Below are positions 1 to 7,993 of a DNA stretch of 64,000 nucleotides, one piece after another. The notes under the pieces are model-generated. The model had not been told where the DNA came from. It worked only from the letters and a program-made list of their open reading frames with translations, and searched no databases. Origin of the DNA: Janibacter alkaliphilus (GTDB taxonomy: Bacteria; Actinomycetota; Actinomycetes; Actinomycetales; Dermatophilaceae); NCBI RefSeq assembly GCF_013408565.1, contig NZ_JACBZX010000001.1:2170001-2234000 (forward strand), given 5' to 3'. Position 1 is the first letter of the stretch. Each line of letters begins with the position of its first letter. Both the position numbers and the translations under genes were made by a program.

Positions 1-2
1 GC

Positions 3-740
3 CGTGCCCTCGGGCTCGGCGGGGCGCACGCCGCGGCGCTGCGCAAGGTCCTTGACGCGCTGCCCGAGGAGCGCCGCGGAGGGGCGCGGGAGGCCGCCCG
101 CCGCATCCTCGTGGCGCCCGAGACCGACCTGCTGGCCCGGCCAGTGCTCCCGCCGGAGATCCCCGCCGAGGTGCTCGTCGAGGTCCGCCGCGCGGTGCTG
201 GACGGCCGACAGCTGCGGCTGCGCTACGCCCGTCCTGGCCGGGCGGCGACCTGGCGCACCGTCGAGCCGGTCGGCCTCGTCGTCGCCGGCGAACGCAGCT
301 ATCTGCTGGCGACCGCGGCGGGGGAGGACCGGACCTACCGGCTGTCCCGGGTGCAGGCCGCCGAGGCGCTCGCCGAGCCGGCCGAACGGGCCGAGGAGAT
401 CGACCTCCCCGCGCTGTGGCGCGAGCGCAGCGAGCGCTTCCGGGGTGAGGACACCCTGACGGTGGTGGTGCGGGTGCGCGAGGAACGACGCGCCCAGCTG
501 GTCGGGAGCGCGGTCGCGCTCGTCGCCGAGCGTCCGGACGGAGGCGACCGCATCGGTAGCCCCAGGGACGACCACGAGCAGTCCCCGGGGTGGACCACGC
601 TGGAGCTGACCTTCCAGGACGAGCGGCACGCCGACTGGGCGCTGTGGCGGCTGGGCGACGAGGCCGAGGTGCTCTTGCCCGAGGCCCTGCGCGCCCGGCT
701 GCGCGAGCGAGCGCTCCGTCTGGCCGCCGCCCTCGCCTGA
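3..740 (+). CDS. WYL-domain transcriptional regulator, C-terminal part (5' truncated by window edge)
   Basis: The frame is open from base 3 to the TGA at 740, about 245 residues, so the gene begins outside the window. The visible part matches the ligand-sensing half of YafY/PafC-type regulators. A helical linker is followed by a WYL-like beta domain (around residues 50-120, with RLRYARPGR and a valine-rich core TVEPVGLVVAGERSYLL). A WCX-like C-terminal extension ends in RLRERALRLAAALA. Family members usually carry an N-terminal HTH, which would lie upstream. The target is unknown. The gene reads toward the cobalamin-controlled cobalt importer, but the 366-bp gap holds a separate promoter and riboswitch, so co-transcription is not indicated. 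Confidence 0.8.
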   Translation, partial: RALGLGGAHAAALRKVLDALPEERRGGAREAARRILVAPETDLLARPVLPPEIPAEVLVEVRRAVLDGRQLRLRYARPGRAATWRTVEPVGLVVAGERSYLLATAAGEDRTYRLSRVQAAEALAEPAERAEEIDLPALWRERSERFRGEDTLTVVVRVREERRAQLVGSAVALVAERPDGGDRIGSPRDDHEQSPGWTTLELTFQDERHADWALWRLGDEAEVLLPEALRARLRERALRLAAALA

Positions 741-761
741 CCGGCCTCCGCCCTCGCCTGA
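720..761 (+). repeat. 21-bp tandem duplication covering the WYL gene stop codon
   Basis: The last 21 bases of the WYL gene, including its TGA, are followed directly by a near copy (741-761, about 18 of 21 identical) that again ends CCCTCGCCTGA. A TGA therefore recurs in the same frame. Similar stop-spanning duplications occur at 17299 and 58704. Confidence 0.75.
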
Positions 762-960
762 CCTGGTCGCCCGTGCTGCATCTCTCGGTGCTGGACCCGT
801 AGCGCCCCCGAGATGCCGCGGACAGCCACGGCGGTCGAGGCAGGCATGCAGCACGGCGGACCACCTCGCGCAGGCTCGTGGCCGTGCGCAGCGCCCCGAG
901 CGTCGGGTCGGAGGATCCCGCGCCGCCCGGCGACGCCTGGGCCCTGCGGACGGCACGCGC

Positions 961-966
961 TACGCT
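961..966 (+). promoter_or_regulatory. Probable -10 element of the cbiMNQO transcript
   Basis: TACGCT fits the actinobacterial TANNNT -10. It lies just upstream of the riboswitch, so the transcript would start at about 973. No convincing -35 is seen. Confidence 0.5.
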
Positions 967-969
967 GCG

Positions 970-1098
970 CTCGCCGACGTCGACCCGATGAGGAACCCGG
1001 TGAGAGTCCGGGACGGTCGCGCCACTGTGAGCGGGTCTTCCGCGAGTCAGGAACTCACCGACGCCCGGCATGTCACCCCGGGACGCGTCATCCCGGGA
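970..1098 (+). promoter_or_regulatory. Cobalamin riboswitch controlling cbiMNQO
   Basis: The conserved aptamer core reads GGAACCCGGTGAGAGTCCGG, then GACGGTCGCGCCACTGTGAG (about 991-1030). A B12-box-like GAGTCAGGAACTCACC follows at about 1044. A short hairpin, CCCGGGA (1077-1083) pairing with TCCCGGG (1091-1097), overlaps the Shine-Dalgarno GGGAG at 1095-1099. The platform therefore looks translational: B12 binding would hide the ribosome site of cbiM. The 5' and 3' limits are approximate. Confidence 0.92.
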
Positions 1099-1106
1099 GA
1101 GAGTGA

Positions 1107-1802
1107 GTGCGCATGCACATCGCCGAGGGTTTCCTGCCACCGGTCCACGCCGCCGCGTGGACGGTCGTGGCCGCCCCCTTCGTCGTCCACGGCGCCCGCG
1201 CTGTCGTCAAGGTGGTGCGGGAGCAGCCGAACGCCCGCATCCTCCTCGGCGCCGCCGGCGCCTTCACCTTCGTCATGTCGGCGATCAAGCTGCCGTCGGT
1301 CACCGGCTCCAGCTCGCACCCGACCGGCACCGGGCTGGGCGCGATCCTCTTCCGGCCGCCGGTGATGGCGCTGCTGGGCACGATCGTCCTGCTCTTCCAG
1401 GCGCTGCTGCTCGCCCACGGCGGCCTGACCACCCTGGGCGCCAACGCCATCGCCATGGCCGTCGTCGGGCCCTGGGCCGGCTACGGCGTCTACCGGCTGC
1501 TCGCCGCCGCGCCGCTGAGCGTCAAGGTCTTCTGCGCGATGGCGGTGGCCAACCTCGCGACCTACGTCACCACCTCCACCCAGCTGGCGCTGGCCTTCCC
1601 CGAGGGCGGCTTCCTCGAGGCGTGGGGGCGCTTCCTCGGGGTCTTCGCGGTCACCCAGATCCCGCTGGCGATCGTCGAAGGGATCATCGGCGTCCTCGTC
1701 GTCAACGCCCTGCTCAGCTGGGCCCGCCCCGAGCTGCGTGACCTCGGCGTCGTCGGCGACCCGACGACCGCCCGGACCGGGGAGGAGGCCGCCCGTGCGT
1801 GA
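1107..1802 (+). CDS. cbiM: Energy-coupling factor cobalt transporter, substrate-binding membrane protein CbiM
   Basis: CbiM is the S-component of the CbiMNQO cobalt importer in the cytoplasmic membrane. The N-terminus [10 protein letters not shown] is the family hallmark; the amino-terminal Met/His segment takes part in metal binding in the family. The 231 residues hold about six hydrophobic segments, including the conserved [17 protein letters not shown] stretch. GTG 1107 is chosen because GGGAG sits 8 nt upstream; ATG 1113 would give the canonical MHIAEG start and is a serious alternative. It is the first gene of cbiMNQO, overlapping cbiN by 8 bp, and is controlled by the riboswitch directly upstream. 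Confidence 0.93.
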   Translation: MRMHIAEGFLPPVHAAAWTVVAAPFVVHGARAVVKVVREQPNARILLGAAGAFTFVMSAIKLPSVTGSSSHPTGTGLGAILFRPPVMALLGTIVLLFQALLLAHGGLTTLGANAIAMAVVGPWAGYGVYRLLAAAPLSVKVFCAMAVANLATYVTTSTQLALAFPEGGFLEAWGRFLGVFAVTQIPLAIVEGIIGVLVVNALLSWARPELRDLGVVGDPTTARTGEEAARA

Positions 1803-2181
1803 CACCGACCCTGGGTGTGACACCACGCCCGTGCGCGAGACCAGGCCCCTGTCGAAGGGGGTCGTGTGGGCCCTGCTGGCCCTGGCCGCTCTCGTCGTGG
1901 CGATCGCCCTCGTCCTCGGCGCCCGCGCCGCGGCCGGCGAGGAGGAGCCCTTCGGCGGCACCGACGCCGCCGTTACCGAGCAGATCGAGGAGGACGGCCA
2001 CGAGCCGTGGTTCGAGCCGATCATCGCGCCCGCCGGCGGCGAGATCGAGTCCGGTCTCTTCGCCCTGCAGGCCGGTCTGGGCGGCATCGTCCTCGGCTAC
2101 GCCTTCGGCGTGCTGCGCGAGCGGCGCCTCCGCGGCGACGGGGACGTCGACGGTGCCGGGGACATGGACAGGGACGGCTAG
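1795..2181 (+). CDS. cbiN: Energy-coupling factor cobalt transporter component CbiN
   Basis: CbiN is the small auxiliary membrane subunit that allows CbiM to load cobalt. The 128-residue protein has two membrane segments (about residues 19-40 and 85-105). The family's extracytoplasmic motif before the second one is visible as EPWFEPI, followed by [12 protein letters not shown]. The GTG at 1795 overlaps the end of cbiM and is preceded by a strong GGAGGAGG six bases upstream, which decides the start. A longer in-frame ORF from 1738 lies inside cbiM and is unlikely. The C-terminus is acidic and low complexity. Confidence 0.88.
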   Translation: MRDTDPGCDTTPVRETRPLSKGVVWALLALAALVVAIALVLGARAAAGEEEPFGGTDAAVTEQIEEDGHEPWFEPIIAPAGGEIESGLFALQAGLGGIVLGYAFGVLRERRLRGDGDVDGAGDMDRDG

Positions 2182-2184
2182 GCC

Positions 2185-2940
2185 GTGCAGCTCGACGACG
2201 CTGCCTGGAGCAGCCCGTGGCGGCGCCGCTCGGTCGCCGAGAAGGCGCTGCTGTGCCTCGGGCTGCTCCTGGTCGCCGCGACCACCGGCTCCCCGGTGGT
2301 CGCGGCAGTCGTCGGGCTGCTGGTCACCGGGCTGGCCCTGCTGACCGCGATGGTGCCGCCCGGGCTGTGGTGGCGGGTGCTGCTCGGCCCGGCGGTCTTC
2401 GTCGCCGTCGGTGCGGTGACCGTCGCCCTCGACCTCGGCGCGGCCACCGGCAGCGACGTCTGGCGGCTGGGGCCGGTCGGCATGACCACCAGCGGCGTCG
2501 AGACCGCGCTGCTGGTCAGCCTGCGGGCGCTCGCCGCGACCAGCGCGATGCTGCTGCTCGCGGCCACCACCCCGATGGTCGAGGTGCTCTCCGCACTGCG
2601 CCGGGTGGGTGTGCCCGGGCCGGTGGTCGACGTCGCCGCGGTGATGTACCGGATGATCTTCGGGCTGCTGGAGGCCATGGCGGCGATCCGGGAGGCGCAG
2701 GCCGGCCGGCTCGGCTACGCCTCCGGACACGCCGCCCGCCGCTCCCTCGGGCAGCTCGTCGCCGCGGTCATGGTCCGTGCCTGGACCCGGGCTGCCCGGC
2801 TCGAGGACGGCCTCGCCGGACGCGGCGGGGTCGAGGCGGTGCCTATGGTGCCCGCCCGGCCGGTCTCGCTCCCCTTCGCGCTGGCCGCGGTCGTGCTCGT
2901 CACGGTGACCGGCGCGGCGTCGGTGCTGGTGGCGCTGTGA
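2185..2940 (+). CDS. cbiQ: Energy-coupling factor transporter transmembrane T-component CbiQ
   Basis: CbiQ is the scaffold membrane subunit coupling the CbiO ATPase to CbiM. The 251-residue protein has several hydrophobic helices. The cytoplasmic coupling segments of the EcfT/CbiQ family follow at about residues 150-210, with VMYRMIFGLLEAMAAIREAQ and then ARAWTRAARLEDGLAGRG (the second A-R-G type coupling motif). The GTG start is 3 bases after the cbiN stop, so the two are translationally coupled. CbiO follows 28 bases downstream. Confidence 0.9.
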   Translation: MQLDDAAWSSPWRRRSVAEKALLCLGLLLVAATTGSPVVAAVVGLLVTGLALLTAMVPPGLWWRVLLGPAVFVAVGAVTVALDLGAATGSDVWRLGPVGMTTSGVETALLVSLRALAATSAMLLLAATTPMVEVLSALRRVGVPGPVVDVAAVMYRMIFGLLEAMAAIREAQAGRLGYASGHAARRSLGQLVAAVMVRAWTRAARLEDGLAGRGGVEAVPMVPARPVSLPFALAAVVLVTVTGAASVLVAL

Positions 2941-2968
2941 GGCCGCCGCAGGCGATGATGAGCCGGCC

Positions 2969-3850
2969 ATGACCCACCGCCTCGGCTCCTGGAGCCCGCC
3001 CGACGACACCGATACCGCGCTCGCGGTCCGCGGCGTGCACGCCGGCCACCCCGGGGCGCCGGACGTCCTCGACTGCGTCAGCGCGAGCATCGGCGCCGGG
3101 GTGCGCACCGCACTGCTCGGGGCGAACGGCTCCGGCAAGACCACCCTGCTGCGGGTGCTCTCCGGGGTCCACCGGCCGACCGAGGGGCACGTCATCAGCG
3201 GCGGCGCGGTGCTGGCCCACGACCGGAGGGGCCTGACCGCGCACCGTCAGCGGGTGCAGCTCGTGCTGCAGGACCCCGACGACCAGCTCTTCAGCGCGGA
3301 CGTGCGCTCCGACGTCGGCTACGGCCCGACCAACCTCGGTCTCGGCGCGGCCGAGGTCGCCGCCCGGGTGGACGAGGTGCTCGACCTGCTCGGCATCACC
3401 GACCTCGCCGACCGCCCGGTGCACCGGCTCAGCTACGGGCAGCGCAAGCGGGTGGCGATCGCCGGGGCGCTGGCCATGCAGCCGCAGGTGCTGCTGCTCG
3501 ACGAGCCGACCGCCGGCCTCGACCCGGTCGGGGTGCAGGAGATGCTCGCCGCGCTGGCGACCCTGGAGGAGCACGGTACGACGGTCGTGCTCGCCACCCA
3601 CGACGTCGACCTCGCCTGGGCCTGGGCCGAGGAGGTGCTGCTCGTCGTCGACCACGTCGTGCATCAGGGCAACGTCGTCGACGCGCTCACCGACGAGGCG
3701 CTGCTTGCCTCGGCCCGGCTGCACACCCCGTGGATGGTCGACCTGCTGAGCCGGCTGGGGCTCCCGGTCCCGGCCGACGGGCGACCACGGACCGTCACCG
3801 ACGTGGCCGACGCGGTCGCGACGAGGGCGCCGGCACCCGCGGACCGCTGA
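2969..3850 (+). CDS. cbiO: Energy-coupling factor transporter ATPase CbiO
   Basis: This is the ABC ATPase that powers cobalt import. The 293 residues contain a Walker A (LLGANGSGKTTLLRVLSG, about residues 50-67), a Q-loop (QLVLQDPDDQLFS, typical of ECF ATPases), a signature LSYGQRKRVAIAGAL, a Walker B (VLLLDEPTAGLD) and a switch His in LATHDVDLAWAW. It ends the cbi operon and converges on the broken STAND gene with a 40-bp gap in which no clear terminator is seen. Confidence 0.93.
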   Translation: MTHRLGSWSPPDDTDTALAVRGVHAGHPGAPDVLDCVSASIGAGVRTALLGANGSGKTTLLRVLSGVHRPTEGHVISGGAVLAHDRRGLTAHRQRVQLVLQDPDDQLFSADVRSDVGYGPTNLGLGAAEVAARVDEVLDLLGITDLADRPVHRLSYGQRKRVAIAGALAMQPQVLLLDEPTAGLDPVGVQEMLAALATLEEHGTTVVLATHDVDLAWAWAEEVLLVVDHVVHQGNVVDALTDEALLASARLHTPWMVDLLSRLGLPVPADGRPRTVTDVADAVATRAPAPADR

Positions 3851-3890
3851 GGATCGGCTCGCGCGTCGGCCGGGCGGCGACGACCTACGC

Positions 3891-6800
3891 TCAGCCCGCG
3901 CACGGGTCCTGGAAGCCGGAGCCCCGGACGTGCTGGCTCCACTCGTCCTCGGTCAGCGGGTCGCCGAGCTCTCGGCAGACCCGGTCGGCGACGCTGTCGA
4001 CGTCGAGCGACCAGACGTTCACCCGGGCGTTGGTGCCGCCGGCCATGATCGTGTCGCCGCGCGGGTTGAAGCCCACGCCGAAGAGCCCGCCGTCGATCGG
4101 GCCGAGCACGGCGTGCTCGCGCGGGTGCGCCCGGTCGGTGATGTCCCAGACCCAGGCCTGACCCGCGTTCGTCGTCGCGACGACCTGGCCGCCGTCCGGG
4201 GAGAATGCCGCCCACTGGATGAGCGACGACGGGCCGACCAGCGGTGGACCGACGCGGCTCGGCTCCGTGGGCTCGCCGATGTCCCACAGCTGCAGCTCGC
4301 CCTCCGAGCCACCGATCGCCAGCACGCTGCCCTCGGGGGAGAAGGCGACGGCGGGCTGCCGGATGTCCGACTGGGTGATCTCGGCGAGCAGCACCGGTTC
4401 CGTGGCGTCGGCGACGTCGACGAGCCGGACGACCCCGTCCACATGGGTCACCGCGACGACCGGGTCCGTCGGGCTCCAGACGAGCGTGGACGCCTCGCTG
4501 TCCGAGGGCACCCGCGCGGTCACCTCGGGCCGAGCCGCATCGCCGGCGTCGACGATGACGAGCTCGCCGTCCCGACCGCCGCGAGGGTCTCGCTGTCCGG
4601 CGCCCAGGCCAGATCGGTCATGACGCCCGGTCCGTCTCCCCGTGTGCGACCTTCCAGGCTCGGGTCGGACAGGTCGGCGCCGTAGACGGCGATGTGCCCG
4701 TCGTCCCGGGCGAGGGCGACGTGCTCGCCCGAGGATGAGATCCCCCCGGCGCCGGTGATCTCATCCTCCCGCAGGATCGCCGGCTCCTCCTGGGCGGGCA
4801 GGAACCCGCCCGGCACGCTCACCGAGCGCGCGAACCCGGGCCCGACGGCCACGGTGGCCCCGGACTCGCCGGAGGTGGTGACGTTGAAGACCGTGTGCGG
4901 GGTGGTGACGAAGCCTTCGGCCGGCTCGGTCCACACCCGCACCGCCCCGTCGTCGGCGGTGGTGACGAGGGTGTCGTCGTCGGCGAACTCGGCGCCGGAG
5001 ACGATGCCGCCGTGCGGCAGGGTGCCGATCTCGGACCAGTCCGCGGTGTCGTAGAGGCGGACCGTGTCGTCGGAGGCACCGGCGGCCAGCACGTCGCCGT
5101 CGACGCTGAAGCTCACCGCGTTCACCCAGCTGCCGAAGGGCTGATCGGGACCCTCGAGGCCGTCCGGCTCTGCGGGGTCGGTGACGTCCCAGACCATGAC
5201 GAGGTTGTCGACGACGGTGCCGACCACCAGCACGGACGAGTCCGGCGCGAAGGTGAGCGGACGGGCCCGGGCGTCGCCGGGCATCGTCAGCGTGCTCACC
5301 CTGCGGGAGGTGCCGCGGTCGAACACGTGGACCAGCCCCGTGTCGTCGGAGGCCGCCAGCGCAGCGCCGTCGTCGCTGTAGGCCAGGCCCCAGGTCTGGT
5401 CGGCGTCGACTGGATAGGCCGGCAGGGCGCGGGCCGGCCGGTCCCTCCAGCTCGTGCACCACCTGCGGCTGGTCCGCGGTGAGGTCCCACAGGGTGATCC
5501 CGACCGTGGCGGTGCCCACCGCGAGCAGCCGGCCGTCGGGTGAGATGTCCAGCGTGTAGGTCTCGCCGCCGACGGGAAGCGTGGCGGACTCGACGAACCC
5601 GCCGGACTCCCCGGCGGTGTAGAGGGTGACGTCGTCGGTGGTGGTGGTCGACGCCGCGACGAGGTCGCCGTCCGGTGAGACGGCCACCGCCTTCGCCCCC
5701 GGGTGGTCCGACGAGGCGCTGCGGCAGGTTCTGGCTGCCCAGCTCCAGGACGGCCGAGCGGGCGTCCAGCGTGGGCGCGATCCGGTAGGCGGACAGGGCC
5801 AGCCGCGCGGCGACCGAGGGGTCGCGACCGGCGAGGCTCTGCGCGGACACCGCGACCTGCCGGGAGAGCGCACGGCTCCGGGCGCTCTGCGCGTCGTCGC
5901 GGGCGAGCCCTGCCTGCTGTCCCTGGTAGACCGCGACGCCCGCCAGCACCGAGGTGACAAGGGCCACCACCACGGCCGCCGCCAGCAGCGCGCGGCGGCG
6001 CCGCACGCGCCGGCGGCCGAGGGTGGCCCGGCGCTCGGCCTCGGCCCGGCTCGCGTCGAGGTAGCGGCGCTCCAGCGGGGTCAGCAGGACGGTGCTCCGG
6101 TCGGCCAGGGCGGAGAAGCGGTCGTAGGCCGAGCCGCGGGCGACGTCCCCGACGACCCGTCCGTGCTCGTCCCACGGGGTGGCGGCGTCGCGCAGCTGGG
6201 CCTGGGCTCGAGGTCGGCGCGGGCGTCCTCGATCCACCGGGTCAGCCGCGGCCACGCCGTCAGCAGCGACTCGTGAGCCAGCTCGACCTGGTCGGTGGAG
6301 ACGCTGAGCAGGCGGGCCGCGGTGAGGTGCTCGACGAGGTCGGTCTGCGGGACGGTCGCCGTGAGGTCGGCCAGCTCGTCCTTCGTCGCGGACCGGCGGG
6401 TGAGCGGCCCCTCGTGGGAGACGTTGACCAGGCGGAGCAGCAGGTGCCGCAGCACCTCGCGGGCCTCGGGGTCGAGGCCGGCGTAGGCGGCCTCGGCGGT
6501 CTGCTCGATGGCGCCGGTGATCCCGCCCGCGGCCCGGTAGTCCGCCACGCTCAGGGCGCCCTGGCCGGCCGCCTCCCAGGTCGCCCGCAGCGCGGTGGAC
6601 AGGTGGGGCAGCAGGCCCTGGTGGCCGGTGGCGCTGTAGCCCCGGGCCTCGGTGACGACGACCTCCAGGAGCGCATCCGGCATCGTCGCCCCCGCCGCCC
6701 GCGCCGGCTCGACGACCGCCCGCCGCAGCTCGTTCTCGCTCATCGGGCCGACGACGACCTGCGAGCCCTGCAGCACCTCGCGCAGCCGGGGGTCCGTGGC

Positions 6801-7538
6801 GGCCGGTTCGTAGTAGTCCGAGCGGAGCACGAGCAGGACCGTCCGGTCGGGGACCGGCGCCAGGGCCGCGTCGACGTAGCGGTCGCGCACGGACCGTTCG
6901 ACGCCCGCGCCGAGGATCTGCTCGAAGCGGTCGACGATCATTAGGGTGGGGCCCGGGACGGCGGAGCGCAGCCGCTCCAGCTCGGTGTCCGGGTCGCTGC
7001 CGGCGGCGATCGTCTCGATCTGCCAGCCCTGGTCGGCCAGGCGCGGACCCACGCCGGCCTGGACCAGAGAGGTCTTGCCGCTGCCTGACGAGCCGACGAG
7101 GATCCGCACCGTCGGCTCGCGGCCCTCGACGATCGATCCCACCATCGTGGCGACGATGTCCTCGCGCCCGAAGAAGGTGTCTCTCTGCTCCTGCGAGAAG
7201 GGGGCCAGCCCGGGGTAGGGGGACGGTCCGAGCTCCTTGTGCGCCCGGATCCGCCGGGTGGCCTCGATCCAGGGAGCGTCGTCGGTCACCTCCAGCGCCG
7301 CGAGCAGCGCCCGGAAGGCGGGCAGCTGCCGGGGCGCCGGCACCGAGTCGCCCCGGCACCAGGAGGCGATGGTGCTGTAGACGACCGCGTCCTGCTCGCC
7401 GACGCGCTGGCGGACCTCCGTCTCGAGGGACCGGACCGATCTGTCCTCGCGGAGCCCGGTCAGCAGCTCGCCGAGCGCCTGCCGGTCGGTGATGGTCTCG
7501 ACGGACGGGACATCGGGTCCATGCAGGCTCCGGGTCAC
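3891..7538 (-). pseudogene. STAND-type ATPase with N-terminal HTH, membrane segment and WD40 propeller, disrupted by four frameshifts
   Basis: Joined across frames this would be about 1,215 residues, the usual size of actinobacterial nSTAND1-WD40 proteins. In order it has an XRE-like helical region (about 15-85), an nSTAND1 NTPase with P-loop GSSGSGKTSLV (about 148-158) and acidic Walker B-like LMIVDRFEQIL, one membrane helix after an RRRVRRRR run (about 511-535), then WD-type blades with repeated AVSPDG/FSPDG turns. The end, VCRELGDPLTEDEW, is typical of the family. The frame breaks near 6205-6212 (-1), 5703-5709 (+1), 5425-5445 (+1) and 4571-4573 (-1, in a G run). The sum is zero and there are no in-frame stops between. 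GTG 7538 has GAGGAG upstream. It is either a very young pseudogene or sequencing error; such proteins are thought to act as signalling or defence switches. Confidence 0.85.
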
Positions 7539-7571
7539 GGGTGCTCCTCGGCCCCTCGGCTCGTTGCGGCG

Positions 7572-7577
7572 AGTGTA
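7572..7577 (-). promoter_or_regulatory. Probable -10 element of the STAND/WD40 gene
   Basis: On the minus strand TACACT lies 33 bases upstream of the GTG at 7538, leaving room for a short leader with the GAGGAG ribosome site. Confidence 0.45.
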
Positions 7578-7783
7578 GGGCGGTTCCCATCCTCGGTGTG
7601 CGGATCCGGGCGACGCCGTGATCGGGGCGTGCGAGGTCGTGCGATCTGGCCCCAGAACCTCGTCGTGGCGCGGCGCGTGGCGCAGTCTCGTGCCCGGAGA
7701 GGCCGGCGGTGACCACGCGCGCGGCCGGTCGCACGACCGGACCGGGGGGAGCGCCAGGGGTCACCGGCCGAGGACTCTCCGCC

Positions 7784-7823
7784 CGTCCCGACGGCCGCCG
7801 GCAGGGAGGCGGCCGTCGGGACG
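7784..7823. repeat. Perfect 16-bp inverted repeat with 8-nt loop
   Basis: CGTCCCGACGGCCGCC (7784-7799) is perfectly complementary to 7808-7823, with loop GGCAGGGA. No T-run follows on either strand. It sits just upstream of the possible small ORF at 7847 and downstream of no obvious plus-strand gene, so it could be an attenuator, an operator or a minus-strand terminator for antisense transcription. Confidence 0.8.
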
Positions 7824-7846
7824 TATCCCCAGGGAGCGAGGAGGGC

Positions 7847-7981
7847 ATGGTGAGCGTCCACCGGCAGGGACGAGGTGCTGCGCGGGTCGAGGCCCGGCGG
7901 CGCCTGACCGGAGAGGACCGGCGCTTCGCCCGTCAGCTGCGCCGACGTCGCCGCGGGCGGTGGTGGCTCGCCGCCCGGTGA
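7847..7981 (+). CDS. Possible small basic protein (44 aa), unknown function
   Basis: Not recognised. The frame begins ATG-GTG (7847 or 7850) right after AGGAGGG, which favours the GTG at 7850 on spacing. The product is about 43-44 residues, very rich in Arg (the C-terminal half carries RQLRRRRRGRWW), with no membrane segment. It follows the 16-bp hairpin and converges with cobIJ. It could be a small nucleic-acid-binding protein or a chance ORF; the good ribosome site is the main support. Confidence 0.35.
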   Translation: MVSVHRQGRGAARVEARRRLTGEDRRFARQLRRRRRGRWWLAAR

Positions 7982-7993
7982 GGCCGGGCGCCG

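Larger units (their letters stand above)
7539..7846. other. 308-bp intergenic region upstream of the STAND gene
   Basis: It contains the STAND gene promoter (7572-7577) and a long perfect hairpin at 7784-7823. A weak plus-strand frame opens at 7709 but lacks a good ribosome site; I do not call it a gene. Confidence 0.5.

Noticed and set aside
3891..7538. Programmed ribosomal frameshifting in the STAND gene
   Set aside because: Four shifts in both directions without a slippery heptamer-plus-structure arrangement are better explained by mutation or sequencing error.
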